Assembly (NCBI GenBank): GCA_013698305.1
Contig: JACCVC010000272.1
Span: forward strand, 1 to 10,736
DNA length: 10,736 bases
Reading direction: 5' to 3'
Source: Chloroflexia bacterium
Lineage (GTDB): Bacteria; Chloroflexota; Chloroflexia; Thermomicrobiales; UBA6265
Shown here: in pieces, positions 1 through 6,911 of the stretch
Numbering within the stretch: the first letter of the stretch is position 1
Layout of the letters: every line of letters starts with the position of its first letter
The notes under the pieces: generated by a model
Database searches by the model: none
Seen by the model: only the letters and a program-made list of their open reading frames with translations
Told to the model about the DNA's origin: nothing
Made by a program: the position numbers and the translations under genes

Positions 1-358
1 CGGCACGCACGTCATCGGCAGTCAATGTCGGTGGTTGGTCGAACCCCAGTTCACGAATGGTGACAACTGAAACCTTCTCCCGAGGAGGAGGCACGTATCG
101 ATTCCAGTGGCGCATAGTTACCAGGGCCAATGCCTGCGCCTCGATAGTCATGGAGAGCGCTTCTTCCGGCGTATCACCATGGCTCATGGTGCCTGGCATC
201 TCTTCTGCACGTCCAAGGTAGGCGCTATCCTCATCGGACCACCAAATCTCATACGCGTATCGTTGTGCGTCCGCAATGTCGGCTTCCGTCACGTCGACAT
301 TGACATGTGACTCAAGCGGCTCGACGGTTGCAGGGTCGGCACGGTGCATGCTGCTCAT
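1..358 (-). CDS. hicB: HicB-family antitoxin, partial (C-terminus off the left edge)
   Basis: Reading the minus strand from ATG at 358 gives 119 open codons with no stop before the edge. Residues around 35-80 (Y-E-I-W-W-S-D-E-D-S-A-Y, then M-P-G-T-M-S-H-G-D-T-P-E-E-A, then a helix rich in Ala and Leu) match the partially degraded RNase H-like fold of HicB antitoxins: a strand pair, the 'xxPG..s.G.T.eEA' signature and a following helix. The gene lies 30 nt after hicA in the same direction, the usual toxin-then-antitoxin order. The last visible residues (T-L-T-A-D-D-V-R-A) resemble the beginning of an XRE-type helix-turn-helix, which would serve operator binding, but that domain is outside the window. 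HicB neutralises HicA and usually represses the operon. A second in-frame ATG lies at 349; neither start has a strong ribosome binding site. The family call is from motif reading only. Confidence 0.8.
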   Translation of the reverse strand, partial: MSSMHRADPATVEPLESHVNVDVTEADIADAQRYAYEIWWSDEDSAYLGRAEEMPGTMSHGDTPEEALSMTIEAQALALVTMRHWNRYVPPPREKVSVVTIRELGFDQPPTLTADDVRA

Positions 359-388
359 GGTTTGTTGATCCGAGATGATAGTGACTCG

Positions 389-598
389 TCACAACTGAGA
401 TTCCATCGTTTTGATGGCGTGTTCGACTTGCTTTTCCTGATATCGTTTCGCATCTTCACCATCGGACCCAGACAAGATGATTGTGTCGGGGTAGTCGGCG
501 TGTTGCCACGCTGAATGACTTCCCTTGCCTCGGTTCCTGATTTGAACGAAGCCAACCCGTCTCAGGTCCGCCTTGAGCTGGCGAATCTTTCGGGGCAT
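389..598 (-). CDS. hicA: HicA-family mRNA interferase toxin
   Basis: A 69-residue protein beginning M-P-R-K-I-R-Q-L-K, the normal size of HicA toxins, which have a double-stranded-RNA-binding-like fold and cleave mRNA. It shows the family layout: an N-terminal helix (residues 5-16) with G16-F17, a first strand with basic residues (R21-N-R-G-K), then G26-S27-H28, where His28 is the expected catalytic histidine, a second strand with W31 and H33, and a C-terminal helix (about 51-66). The start at 598 is preceded by A-A-G-G-G-T-G-A-G about 6 nt upstream. An open frame continues upstream to 721, but it crosses the dyad at 629-653 and has no family similarity, so I rejected the longer version. It is first in a two-gene operon with hicB and is probably autorepressed through that dyad. 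Confidence 0.87.
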   Translation of the reverse strand: MPRKIRQLKADLRRVGFVQIRNRGKGSHSAWQHADYPDTIILSGSDGEDAKRYQEKQVEHAIKTMESQL

Positions 599-628
599 CC
601 CAGTCTCACCCTTCTTTTCGCCAGGCGA

Positions 629-653
629 TGGTATACTACATTGTAGTATACCA
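629..653. promoter_or_regulatory. Perfect 25-bp dyad, likely operator in the hicA / cupin divergent region
   Basis: Two 12-bp arms, TGGTATACTACA (629-640) and TGTAGTATACCA (642-653), are exact reverse complements around a single T. The dyad is AT-rich in an otherwise GC-rich region and holds several -10-like hexamers (TATACT, TACAAT, TAGTAT) on both strands. It lies 30 nt upstream of the hicA start and 66 nt upstream of the cupin start. HicAB operons are commonly autorepressed at such dyads, which is the simplest reading. The core TACTACA-T-TGTAGTA also resembles the TACTACA/TGTAGTA dyad known for MecI/BlaI-type repressors, with a 1-nt instead of 2-nt centre. No clear -35 element could be assigned. 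Confidence 0.7.
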
Positions 654-719
654 AAGAATCTATCGTGGGCTTTTGGGCGTGGGCGTGCTTTGGAGTCCGG
701 CGGAGTGCAGGAGGCAATC

Positions 720-1130
720 ATGCAGACGGCACAAACATGCGCCGTGGTTCGGCCAGGCGGAACCTACGACGGCAAGCAGGGACTGACGTACACGGAGGGA
801 ATCTCCGCCGAGCGGGTCGGCGCGACGGGAATCAGCATGCACCTGCTGACGTTGCCGCCGGGAGCGCGAGCGGCGGCGCACCTGCATGAAGCCCATGAGA
901 CCGCGATCTACGTGATCAGTGGCGAGTCGGAGATGTGGTACGGCGAGGGGCTGAAGGAGCACCTGGTGGTGCGGGCTGGCGAAATGCTCTACATTCCCGC
1001 CAACATGCCGCACCTGCCGATGAACACGTCGGACGAGCCATGCACGTGTGAGCTGGCGCGCACCGATCCCAGCGAGCAGGAGAGCGTCGTGCTGCTGCCG
1101 GAGCTGGAAGCCGCGATGGATGGGATGTGA
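720..1130 (+). CDS. Single-domain cupin protein
   Basis: A 136-residue cupin. Motif 1 runs from G48 through H54-L-H56 to E60 and G68. Motif 2 is G87-x5-P93-A-N-x2-H98-x3-N102. The expected metal ligands H54, H56, E60 and H98 are all present, so it should bind a divalent metal in a small beta-barrel. Such proteins act as isomerases, dioxygenases, lyases or sugar-binding sensors, and the exact role cannot be read. AGGAGG ends 5 nt before the ATG at 720, and protein similarity starts there; an open frame upstream to 573 runs through the dyad and was rejected. The M20 gene starts 16 nt after its stop, so the two probably form an operon. It is divergent from hicA and shares the upstream dyad region. 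Confidence 0.85.
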   Translation: MQTAQTCAVVRPGGTYDGKQGLTYTEGISAERVGATGISMHLLTLPPGARAAAHLHEAHETAIYVISGESEMWYGEGLKEHLVVRAGEMLYIPANMPHLPMNTSDEPCTCELARTDPSEQESVVLLPELEAAMDGM

Positions 1131-1146
1131 CGGCGAAGGAGCTCGG

Positions 1147-2301
1147 GTGACCGCCAACGCAGATGACCTGGATCCAGTCGCACTGACAGCGGAGCTGGTG
1201 TCGATACCATCCGTCAATCCCGACCTTGTACCGGGCGCACCGGGTGAAGCCGAGATCGCAACGTACTGCGGGTCGTGGCTTGCGGTGCAGGGGTTCGAAG
1301 TTCACCGGCTGGAGTCACGTGCCGGACGGCCATCGATCGTCGGCGTTGCTCGGGGGAGCGGCGGTGGGCGATCACTCATGCTCAATGGCCACTACGACAC
1401 GGTGACGCTGGCGGGCTACGACGGTGACCCACTGAATCCACATATCGAGAACGGTCGGCTTTCGGGTCGTGGCTCCTTCGATATGAAGAGCGGAGTTGCG
1501 TCGATGATGGTCGCCGCCGCTCGCGCAAAACGTGAGAACCTGCGCGGCGATGTGCTCGTCGCCTGTGTCGCCGATGAGGAGCATTCCAGCCACGGCACGG
1601 AAGAGGTGCTGGCTGCTTTCATCGTTGATGCCGGCATCGTGACCGAACCCAGCCATCTCGAGCTGACGCTGGCGCACAAGGGCTTCGTCTGGTTCGACAT
1701 CGTCGTGCAGGGACGGGCGGCTCACGGTTCCAGACCCGAGCTCGGAATCGACGCGATTGCCAAGGCGGGGCATTTTCTGGTCGCCGTCGAGCGGTGGGGG
1801 CAGCGGCTGGAAACGGGTCGACCGCATCATCTGCTGGGGACTGGAACGGTCCACGCCTCGACCATTCGCGGCGGTGAGGAGGCGTCGAGCTACCCGGCAG
1901 AATGCCACGTCACGATCGAGCGCCGGACCGTTCCGGGAGAGACAGGGGACAGTGTCGAGCGCGAGCTTGTCGAGAGTCTGGAACATCTCGCTTCCACCGT
2001 ACCGGACTTCTCGTGGCGCATCCGTCGCGGTCTGGAGCGATACCCCTTCGAGGCCGACCCGGATGCGCCCATCGTTCGCGTCGTGCGGGAGCAGGCAACG
2101 AAGATGCTTGGGCGTCCGCCCGCGGTCCGGGGCGAGCCGTTCTGGACGGATTGTGCCCTCCTGCAGGCGGCCGGGATTCCGTGCCTCCTGTTCGGGGTCG
2201 ATGGTGGCGGAGCGCACGCCGCGGAAGAGTGGGCTACGGTTTCCTCGATCGAACACCTGACGGAGATTCTGACCGGGACGATCCTGGACTTCTGCCGCTG
2301 A
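1147..2301 (+). CDS. M20 family metallopeptidase / deacylase (ArgE/DapE-like)
   Basis: A 384-residue cytoplasmic zinc hydrolase of the family of acetylornithine deacetylase and succinyl-diaminopimelate desuccinylase, which cleaves an amide bond to release a carboxylate from a small N-acyl compound or dipeptide. All active-site residues are visible: H82-Y-D84 (G-H-Y-D-T-V), bridging D112 in G-R-G-S-F-D-M-K-S-G, catalytic E144 with metal ligand E145, E167 in T-E-P-S, and H357 near the C-terminus (G-G-G-A-H-A-A-E-E). The dimerisation domain lies at about 178-290. I chose GTG at 1147 because GAAGGAG ends 5 nt upstream; the same frame is open back to 1048 but overlaps the cupin. Close spacing to the cupin suggests co-transcription. 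The substrate is unknown; the location is no evidence for arginine or lysine biosynthesis. Confidence 0.88.
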   Translation: MTANADDLDPVALTAELVSIPSVNPDLVPGAPGEAEIATYCGSWLAVQGFEVHRLESRAGRPSIVGVARGSGGGRSLMLNGHYDTVTLAGYDGDPLNPHIENGRLSGRGSFDMKSGVASMMVAAARAKRENLRGDVLVACVADEEHSSHGTEEVLAAFIVDAGIVTEPSHLELTLAHKGFVWFDIVVQGRAAHGSRPELGIDAIAKAGHFLVAVERWGQRLETGRPHHLLGTGTVHASTIRGGEEASSYPAECHVTIERRTVPGETGDSVERELVESLEHLASTVPDFSWRIRRGLERYPFEADPDAPIVRVVREQATKMLGRPPAVRGEPFWTDCALLQAAGIPCLLFGVDGGGAHAAEEWATVSSIEHLTEILTGTILDFCR

Positions 2302-2333
2302 GTGGGATCTTGCGCACCGTGCCTGTGACGATC

Positions 2334-2362
2334 TTGCCAGCCGGTTGACTCCTTGCTAGCAT
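2334..2362 (+). promoter_or_regulatory. Predicted sigma-70-type promoter for the amidohydrolase gene
   Basis: TTGCCA (2334-2339), a 17-bp spacer, then TAGCAT (2357-2362) with an extended -10 TG at 2354-2355. This predicts a transcript start near 2369 and a leader of about 50 nt. The same -35, spacing and a near-identical -10 occur upstream of the transporter operon, which supports both calls. It lies just after the M20 stop, so the amidohydrolase may have its own promoter besides read-through. An 8-bp direct repeat GATCTTGC (2306 and 2330) overlaps its upstream side. Confidence 0.55.
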
Positions 2363-2421
2363 GCCGCCATTGAACAGCGGAAGGTAGGTGCCGCTGATGG
2401 GATGGACAAACCGGAGGCAAC

Positions 2422-3420
2422 GTGTTCCAGGACCTTCACGTTATCGATTTCCACGCGCACTTCCCGATCAAGACGAATATGGGGCACGGTCATCGTCCGG
2501 AGCCGCGCGAGACCGGTCCGGTCGACAATCCGGCGGCGGTCGCCCGGCACGAGCGGCGAGGCGACGCGCTCGCCCAGACCCGTCACAACTGGCGGCTGGC
2601 GTTCGACTTTCCCGAGCCCGAATCGGAACAGCAATCGAGCGAGGTCCAGGCGGAGCGGTGGGTCGCCGAGCTCGACACCTACGGCATCGAGCGGATCGGA
2701 TTCGTGACCGGGCAGGACAACGACGAGCTGGCGCGAGTGGTGAAGATGCACCCCGACCGGTTCATCGGCTTCGCGCATCACGACATCACCCTGCCTGACG
2801 CCGCCGAAGAGCTGGAGCGCGCTGTCACACAGCTCGGGCTCAAGGCGCTCAAACTGCTCGCGCCAACGGTGCCGCTGCTGATCAACGACAAAGCGCTGTA
2901 CCCGGTATGGGAGACCTGTGAGCGGTTGGGAATCCCGGTGCTGTGTCACTTCGGCATGCTCGGCGCGGCGGGGGGCGTGAGCTATCACCCGAACATCTCG
3001 CCGGCGGTGCTGGAACCGGTGGCGCGGGACTTCCCGACGGTGGACTTTGTCATACCGCATTTCGGCATCCAGCACATCACCGAGCTGCTGTTCCTGTGCT
3101 GGTCGTGCCCGAATGTCTCGGTCGATAGTTCTGGATCGAACCAGTGGGTGCGGTGGATGCCCTACAAGCTGACGCTGGACGAGGTGTTTCGGCGGTTCTA
3201 CGAGACGGTCGGGCCGGAGCGGATCATTTTCGGCAGCGATTCGAGCTGGTTCCCGCGCGGGTTTGCGCTACGCTATCTGCAGGATCAGATCCGGATTTGC
3301 CGGTTCATGAACATGCCGCACGAGCACCTGCAACTGATCTTCGGCGGCAATGCCGCCCAGCTCCTCGATGTGCCGCTGGGCGCCCTCGATCCCCCGCGCC
3401 AGGATCTGCCGGGCGCGTAG
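2422..3420 (+). CDS. Amidohydrolase_2 family metal-dependent TIM-barrel enzyme
   Basis: A 332-residue protein of the amidohydrolase superfamily branch that holds ACMSD-like decarboxylases, gamma-resorcylate decarboxylase and lactone or amide hydrolases. Visible signature residues are H11-x-H13 after strand 1 (I-D-F-H-A-H), H176 (L-C-H-F-G), H213 (I-P-H-F-G) and D273 (I-F-G-S-D-S-S-W), the usual one-metal set. The C-terminal I-F-G-G-N-A-A-Q-L-L is also typical. The start is GTG at 2422, with GGAGG ending 4 nt before it. There is no signal peptide, so it is probably cytoplasmic. It follows the M20 gene by 120 nt and precedes the transporter promoter, suggesting catabolism of an imported compound. 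Hydrolase and decarboxylase activities cannot be told apart from the sequence. Confidence 0.85.
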   Translation: MFQDLHVIDFHAHFPIKTNMGHGHRPEPRETGPVDNPAAVARHERRGDALAQTRHNWRLAFDFPEPESEQQSSEVQAERWVAELDTYGIERIGFVTGQDNDELARVVKMHPDRFIGFAHHDITLPDAAEELERAVTQLGLKALKLLAPTVPLLINDKALYPVWETCERLGIPVLCHFGMLGAAGGVSYHPNISPAVLEPVARDFPTVDFVIPHFGIQHITELLFLCWSCPNVSVDSSGSNQWVRWMPYKLTLDEVFRRFYETVGPERIIFGSDSSWFPRGFALRYLQDQIRICRFMNMPHEHLQLIFGGNAAQLLDVPLGALDPPRQDLPGA

Positions 3421-3444
3421 CATTAGTTCTGCGGTGTCATGCGC

Positions 3445-3479
3445 GGCAACAGGACCGGTTCGCTGGTCGGCGCGTTGCC
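3445..3479 (+). terminator. Two-tier hairpin after the amidohydrolase gene, overlapping the next -35
   Basis: Outer arms GGCAAC (3445-3450) and GTTGCC (3474-3479) enclose inner arms GACCGG (3453-3458) and CTGGTC (3463-3468, one G-U pair) closing a TTCG tetraloop. It begins 24 nt after the amidohydrolase stop. No T-tract follows, so it would be a non-canonical terminator at best. Its right outer arm includes most of the TTGCCA -35 element of the transporter promoter, so the dyad could also be regulatory. Confidence 0.4.
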
Positions 3480-3503
3480 AAAAGAGCATATGTCTCATAG
3501 GAT
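3475..3503 (+). promoter_or_regulatory. Predicted sigma-70-type promoter of the ABC transporter operon
   Basis: TTGCCA (3475-3480), a 17-bp spacer, then TAGGAT (3498-3503); an alternative -10, GATAAT, lies at 3501-3506. A start near 3510 would give a leader of about 100 nt ahead of the binding-protein gene. The architecture is the same as at 2334-2362. Confidence 0.6.
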
Positions 3504-3512
3504 AATGGCACA

Positions 3513-3522
3513 CCATGCATGG
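3513..3522. promoter_or_regulatory. Palindrome CCATGCATGG just downstream of the predicted start
   Basis: A perfect 10-bp palindrome lies about 3-12 nt past the predicted transcription start of the transporter operon, a position suited to a repressor operator. It is short enough to occur by chance, and no regulator gene is visible in the window. Confidence 0.25.
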
Positions 3523-3612
3523 GCACCTTGTACAGGTCGCAAGACGGCGATCGGGCCTGTGGTGCACATTCAACTTTGGGTCAATCCCGTATAGGCAAAG
3601 GAGACGCAAGAG

Positions 3613-4980
3613 ATGAGCAAGTCACGTTTCAAGACGTCCGACACATCGATCAACCGCCGGACGGCGTTGAAGTACGGCGCGGGCGCCGCTGGCGCGGCGG
3701 CTCTGGCCGGTCGAGGTTGGTCTGCGGCCGCGCAGGAAGCCACTCCAGCGGCATCGGCAGGGTTTGACCTTTCCGGCATGGAGGTCAGCGGCGACGTCAC
3801 TATCGAATACTGGCAGTACGAGTTCGAGTCCAAGACGACGCTTGTCGAAGAGCTAATCACTCAGTTCAATGAAGCCAATCCCGGCATCACCGTCCGACAA
3901 CGCAACTTCCCCTACGACGACTTTCGCCAGCAGGTCGCGGCCGCGGTTCAGGCGGGCGAAGGCCCGGACGTGCTGAATGTGTTCTATGGCTGGATACCGG
4001 CCTACGTGCAGCAGCAGTTCCTGCAGCCGCTTTCGCAGGATGCGTTTCCGCATGACGTGATCGAGTCCGAATACTTCCCCATGGTGCAGGCCGCCCGGGT
4101 TGGTGAGGAGTACTACGCGCTGCCGACGGCGGTGCGAACACTGGGCCTGTTCGTGAACAACGACCTGCTCGAAGCGGCGGGAGTCGAGCCACCGACGAAC
4201 TGGGAGGAAACCGTCGAGGTTGCGATTGCCACGACGCAGAAGGACGGTGACAACTTCGAGGTTGTGGGCATGACCTGGGACATCGGCGGGCAGGGTCACC
4301 ATTGGTGGCGCGAATGTCTGATCCGGCAGAACGGTTTGCTGCCCTATTCCGAGGACAACCGCGAGGTCTTCTGGTCGGAGCCGGAGGGTGTCGAGGCATT
4401 CGAATGGCTGGCTGCCTTCCTGCTGGAGCATGAAGTCACGCAGTCGGGCTTCCAGACCGATGGCGCGACGGCTTTCCAGAATGGTGCGGCGGCGCTGCAT
4501 GTCGACGGATCGTATCGGGTCGGCGCGTACACGACCAACGCGCCCGAACTCAACTACAGCATCGTGCCGCTGCCCGGCAACGTGGAGCAGGCGAGCTTCG
4601 CGTCCTTCTGGGCCAACACGATCACGCGCAACGCCGCCGAGGGCGACAAGAATATTGCCGCGCACAAGTTCATCAGTTTCCTTTCGTCGCCGGATGTGAT
4701 GCGGCAGTGGACGCCCGCCACTGGCGAGCTGCCGGCGTTGTCGGCCCTTGCTGAGGAAGAGCAGTTCACCAGTGACGAGAAGCTGGCGCCATTCATCGAA
4801 TCGTTGCCGTTCTCGTATGCGACATTCCTGGTTGACGAAGCGGCCCTGCGACAGGATGTGATCGATGCGTTCGACCAGGTGATTCTGAACGGTGTCGATG
4901 CGGCGACGGCGGTGGCGGAGGCCGAAGCGTCAACCCAGGAGCGGCTCGACGAGTACTGGGCGGCGATCGACGAGGGGTAG
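3613..4980 (+). CDS. Tat-exported extracellular solute-binding protein, family 1 (sugar type)
   Basis: A 455-residue substrate-binding component of a carbohydrate-type ABC importer (SBP_bac_1). The N-terminus has a twin-arginine signal: N14-R15-R16-T-A-L-K, a hydrophobic Ala/Gly stretch (21-33), then A-A-A before Q41 as a likely cleavage site and a low-complexity linker (E-A-T-P-A-A-S). There is no lipobox cysteine. The mature part begins V-T-I-E-Y-W-Q-Y and contains the family traits F-N-E-A-N-P-G-I, G-P-D-V-L, Y-A-L-P-T-A and, near the C-terminus, a helix block with S-S-P-D-V-M. AAAGGAG ends 9 nt before the ATG. Tat export implies folding before secretion, a habit of this type of binding protein in some Chloroflexota (recalled, not checked). 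Two permease genes follow. The ligand is not predictable; sugars, glycerol-phosphate-like compounds and other polar solutes are all used by this family. Confidence 0.9.
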   Translation: MSKSRFKTSDTSINRRTALKYGAGAAGAAALAGRGWSAAAQEATPAASAGFDLSGMEVSGDVTIEYWQYEFESKTTLVEELITQFNEANPGITVRQRNFPYDDFRQQVAAAVQAGEGPDVLNVFYGWIPAYVQQQFLQPLSQDAFPHDVIESEYFPMVQAARVGEEYYALPTAVRTLGLFVNNDLLEAAGVEPPTNWEETVEVAIATTQKDGDNFEVVGMTWDIGGQGHHWWRECLIRQNGLLPYSEDNREVFWSEPEGVEAFEWLAAFLLEHEVTQSGFQTDGATAFQNGAAALHVDGSYRVGAYTTNAPELNYSIVPLPGNVEQASFASFWANTITRNAAEGDKNIAAHKFISFLSSPDVMRQWTPATGELPALSALAEEEQFTSDEKLAPFIESLPFSYATFLVDEAALRQDVIDAFDQVILNGVDAATAVAEAEASTQERLDEYWAAIDEG

Positions 4981-4996
4981 CCGCACACATGTTGAC

Positions 4997-5087
4997 CAGG
5001 CTAGCCACAGCCTGTCTGTAGGGGCAGACCTGTAGGCCTGCCCGAGTTCAAAGAGCCCGGTTTGTGGGTGGCCACAGAGGGTCGCCC
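4997..5087 (+). repeat. Cluster of three hairpins between binding-protein and permease genes
   Basis: Three consecutive stem-loops fill the 130-nt gap. Hairpin 1: CAGGCT (4997-5002) with AGCCTG (5009-5014). Hairpin 2: GGGCAGACC (5022-5030) with GGCCTGCCC (5035-5043), one mismatch, TGTA loop. Hairpin 3: GGGTGGCC (5066-5073) with GGTCGCCC (5080-5087), two G-U pairs. The segment starting TAGGGGCAGACC at 5019 also resembles the reverse complement of the 5080-5090 region, as in an inverted pair of dispersed palindromic repeats. Structures at this point in sugar importer operons commonly reduce expression of permeases relative to the binding protein by protecting the 3' end or attenuating; that role here is inference. 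There is no T-tract. Confidence 0.55.
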
Positions 5088-5110
5088 CTGCCGGTTTCGA
5101 GGGGGCAACG

Positions 5111-6004
5111 ATGCGGCTCACCCTGGAACGCCGCAAGTGGATCTGGGCGTATCTGTTTCTGGCGGTTCCGCTGATCTTTTTTCTCTCGATCCGGATCGGC
5201 CCGACGCTGTTTGCGTTCTGGATGAGCTTGCATGAATGGGATCCCATCGCGCTCGATCGTCCGTTCATCGGACTCGAGAACTACCGCGAGGTATTCGACG
5301 ATGAGGTTTTCTGGAAGGCGTTTCGCAACACGTGGATCTACGTGGTGGTGGGTGTGCCCGCTGGGTTGTTGTTCAGCCTCGTGGTCGCTCTCGGCTTGCA
5401 GCGGTTGATCCGATTTGTCGGATTCTATCGGGTTCTGTACTTCATTCCATACATTACCTCGCTGGTGGCGGTGGGATGGGTGTGGCGCTGGATGTACACG
5501 CCGAATGGCGTCTTCAACGATGTGCTGAGCAGATTGGGGCTGCCGCAGTCGGGTTTCCTCGGTGACCCCGGCACCGCGATCTACGCCATCATCGCGACGA
5601 CGGTCTGGCAGGGGCTCGGCTTTCAGATCGTGATCTTCCTGGCGGGGCTGGAGAGCATCCCCGGAGACTACCTGGACGCCGCGTCAGTCGACGGCGCCTC
5701 GGGCTGGCAAACATTCCGGGATATCGTCATGCCGCTGCTCAACCCGACGATCGTCTTCCTGGTGGTGACCGGCGTGATCAGCAACCTGCAGGTTTTCACC
5801 CAAATCCGCTCGATGAGCAGCGCCGGCACCGGTGGTCCACTCGACAGCACGATCAGCGTGGTGCTCTATGTCTATCAGGCGGCGTTCCAGTCGTTGCCGT
5901 CGGAGATGGGGTATGCGGCGGCGATGATGGTCGTGTTGTTTGTCGTCATTCTGCTGATCACGGTTGTGCAGCTGAAATTCCTGTCGCGAGGCGCGTATGA
6001 CTAG
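5111..6004 (+). CDS. ABC sugar-type permease, MalF/UgpA-like
   Basis: A 297-residue integral membrane protein with about six transmembrane segments (near 12-38, 70-93, 105-125, 155-178, 213-235 and 265-288). Characteristic features are F-I-G-L-E-N-Y-R-E-V-F after the first segment and the EAA cytoplasmic loop at about 189-210 (D-A-A-S-V-D-G-A, then M-P-L-L-N-P), which couples to the ATPase subunit. The start at 5111 has GAGGGGG 5 nt upstream. It follows the binding-protein gene and the hairpin cluster, and its last codons overlap the next permease by 8 nt (ATGACTAG), showing translational coupling. It should form a heterodimeric channel with the next gene. No ATPase gene is present nearby. 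Confidence 0.92.
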   Translation: MRLTLERRKWIWAYLFLAVPLIFFLSIRIGPTLFAFWMSLHEWDPIALDRPFIGLENYREVFDDEVFWKAFRNTWIYVVVGVPAGLLFSLVVALGLQRLIRFVGFYRVLYFIPYITSLVAVGWVWRWMYTPNGVFNDVLSRLGLPQSGFLGDPGTAIYAIIATTVWQGLGFQIVIFLAGLESIPGDYLDAASVDGASGWQTFRDIVMPLLNPTIVFLVVTGVISNLQVFTQIRSMSSAGTGGPLDSTISVVLYVYQAAFQSLPSEMGYAAAMMVVLFVVILLITVVQLKFLSRGAYD

Positions 6005-6911
6005 CGAATCTCTACCGCACGCCCAACCGGACGCGGTCATGGACCAAAAGGGCACGACTCGACAGGCGGCATCGACCGTCGTCCAGAAGAAGGACTGGCG
6101 ACGCCCGGTCGCCCGGTTCCTGCTGTACCTGATCCTGCTGATCGGTGGATTGGGGATGGTCTTCCCGTTTGTCTGGATGGTGGCGTCGTCGCTGAAGGAC
6201 GCCTCAGACATCTATTCCCTGTCGCTGATCCCACCTGATCCGACGTTGGGCAACTACCGGGAGGTGCTGAACGAGACACCGTTCGCGCGATGGTTTTTCA
6301 ACAGCCTGGTGGTGGCGTTGATCACGACCGCGAGCGTGGCCTTCTTCGACTCGCTGGTCGGCTACGTGCTGGCGAAGTTCCGGTTTCCGGGCCGGACCGT
6401 GATCTTTCTGCTGATGCTGAGCACGCTGATGGTGCCGACCGAGATGCTGGTGATACCGTGGTTCGTGATGTCAATCAACCTTGGGTGGACGGATAGCTAC
6501 TGGGGCATCATGTTCCCCGGCGTGATCAGCGCCTTCGGCATCTTCCTGATGCGGCAGTTCTTCATGGGCGTGCCGAACGACCTCATCGACGCGGCGCGGA
6601 TCGATGGGTTCTCGGAGTTCCGGATTTTCTGGAAGATCGCGCTGCCGCTGGTGAAGCCGGCCCTGGCGGCGCTGTGCATCTTCACGTTCCTGGGCAACTG
6701 GAACGCCTACATCTGGCCGCTGATCGTGGTGAGATCGGAGGAGATGCGGACGCTGCCGGTCGGGATCGCGTTCTTCTCCAGCGAGGCGGGGAGCGCGTTC
6801 CACCTGATCATGGCGGCGGCGGCGATGGCGACGATCCCGGTGATCATCGTCTTCGTGATCTTCCAGCGGCAGATCATCAAGGGAATCGCGCTCACCGGAG
6901 TGAAGGGGTAG
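5997..6911 (+). CDS. ABC sugar-type permease, MalG/UgpE-like
   Basis: A 304-residue inner-membrane permease. A charged N-terminal tail of about 38 residues is followed by six predicted segments (near 40-62, 101-122, 135-155, 165-185, 218-238 and 270-290). The EAA loop is at about 198-218 (D-A-A-R-I-D-G-F, then L-P-L-V-K-P), and the protein ends with the common L-T-x-G-V-K-G type terminus. The ATG at 5997 overlaps the stop of the upstream permease; a later in-frame ATG (6039, M-D-Q-K-G) is possible because the tail is not conserved. It completes the membrane part of the importer. The ATP-binding subunit must be supplied from elsewhere, as with MsmX-type shared ATPases (known for related systems). 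No clear terminator follows, and bases 6912-7070 hold nothing I can assign. Confidence 0.92.
   Translation: MTSESLPHAQPDAVMDQKGTTRQAASTVVQKKDWRRPVARFLLYLILLIGGLGMVFPFVWMVASSLKDASDIYSLSLIPPDPTLGNYREVLNETPFARWFFNSLVVALITTASVAFFDSLVGYVLAKFRFPGRTVIFLLMLSTLMVPTEMLVIPWFVMSINLGWTDSYWGIMFPGVISAFGIFLMRQFFMGVPNDLIDAARIDGFSEFRIFWKIALPLVKPALAALCIFTFLGNWNAYIWPLIVVRSEEMRTLPVGIAFFSSEAGSAFHLIMAAAAMATIPVIIVFVIFQRQIIKGIALTGVKG

Noticed and set aside
573..719. N-terminal extension of the cupin
   Set aside because: It runs through the hicA 5' end and the dyad, lacks cupin similarity, and the AGGAGG before 720 marks the real start.
1372..2256. Long minus-strand open frame opposite the M20 gene
   Set aside because: Shadow frame in GC-rich DNA; its product has no recognisable motif, while the plus strand has a complete M20 active site.
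2345..2362. TTGACT (2345-2350) as a -35 for TAGCAT (2357-2362)
   Set aside because: The spacing would be only 6 bp; TTGCCA at 2334 gives the correct 17-bp spacing.
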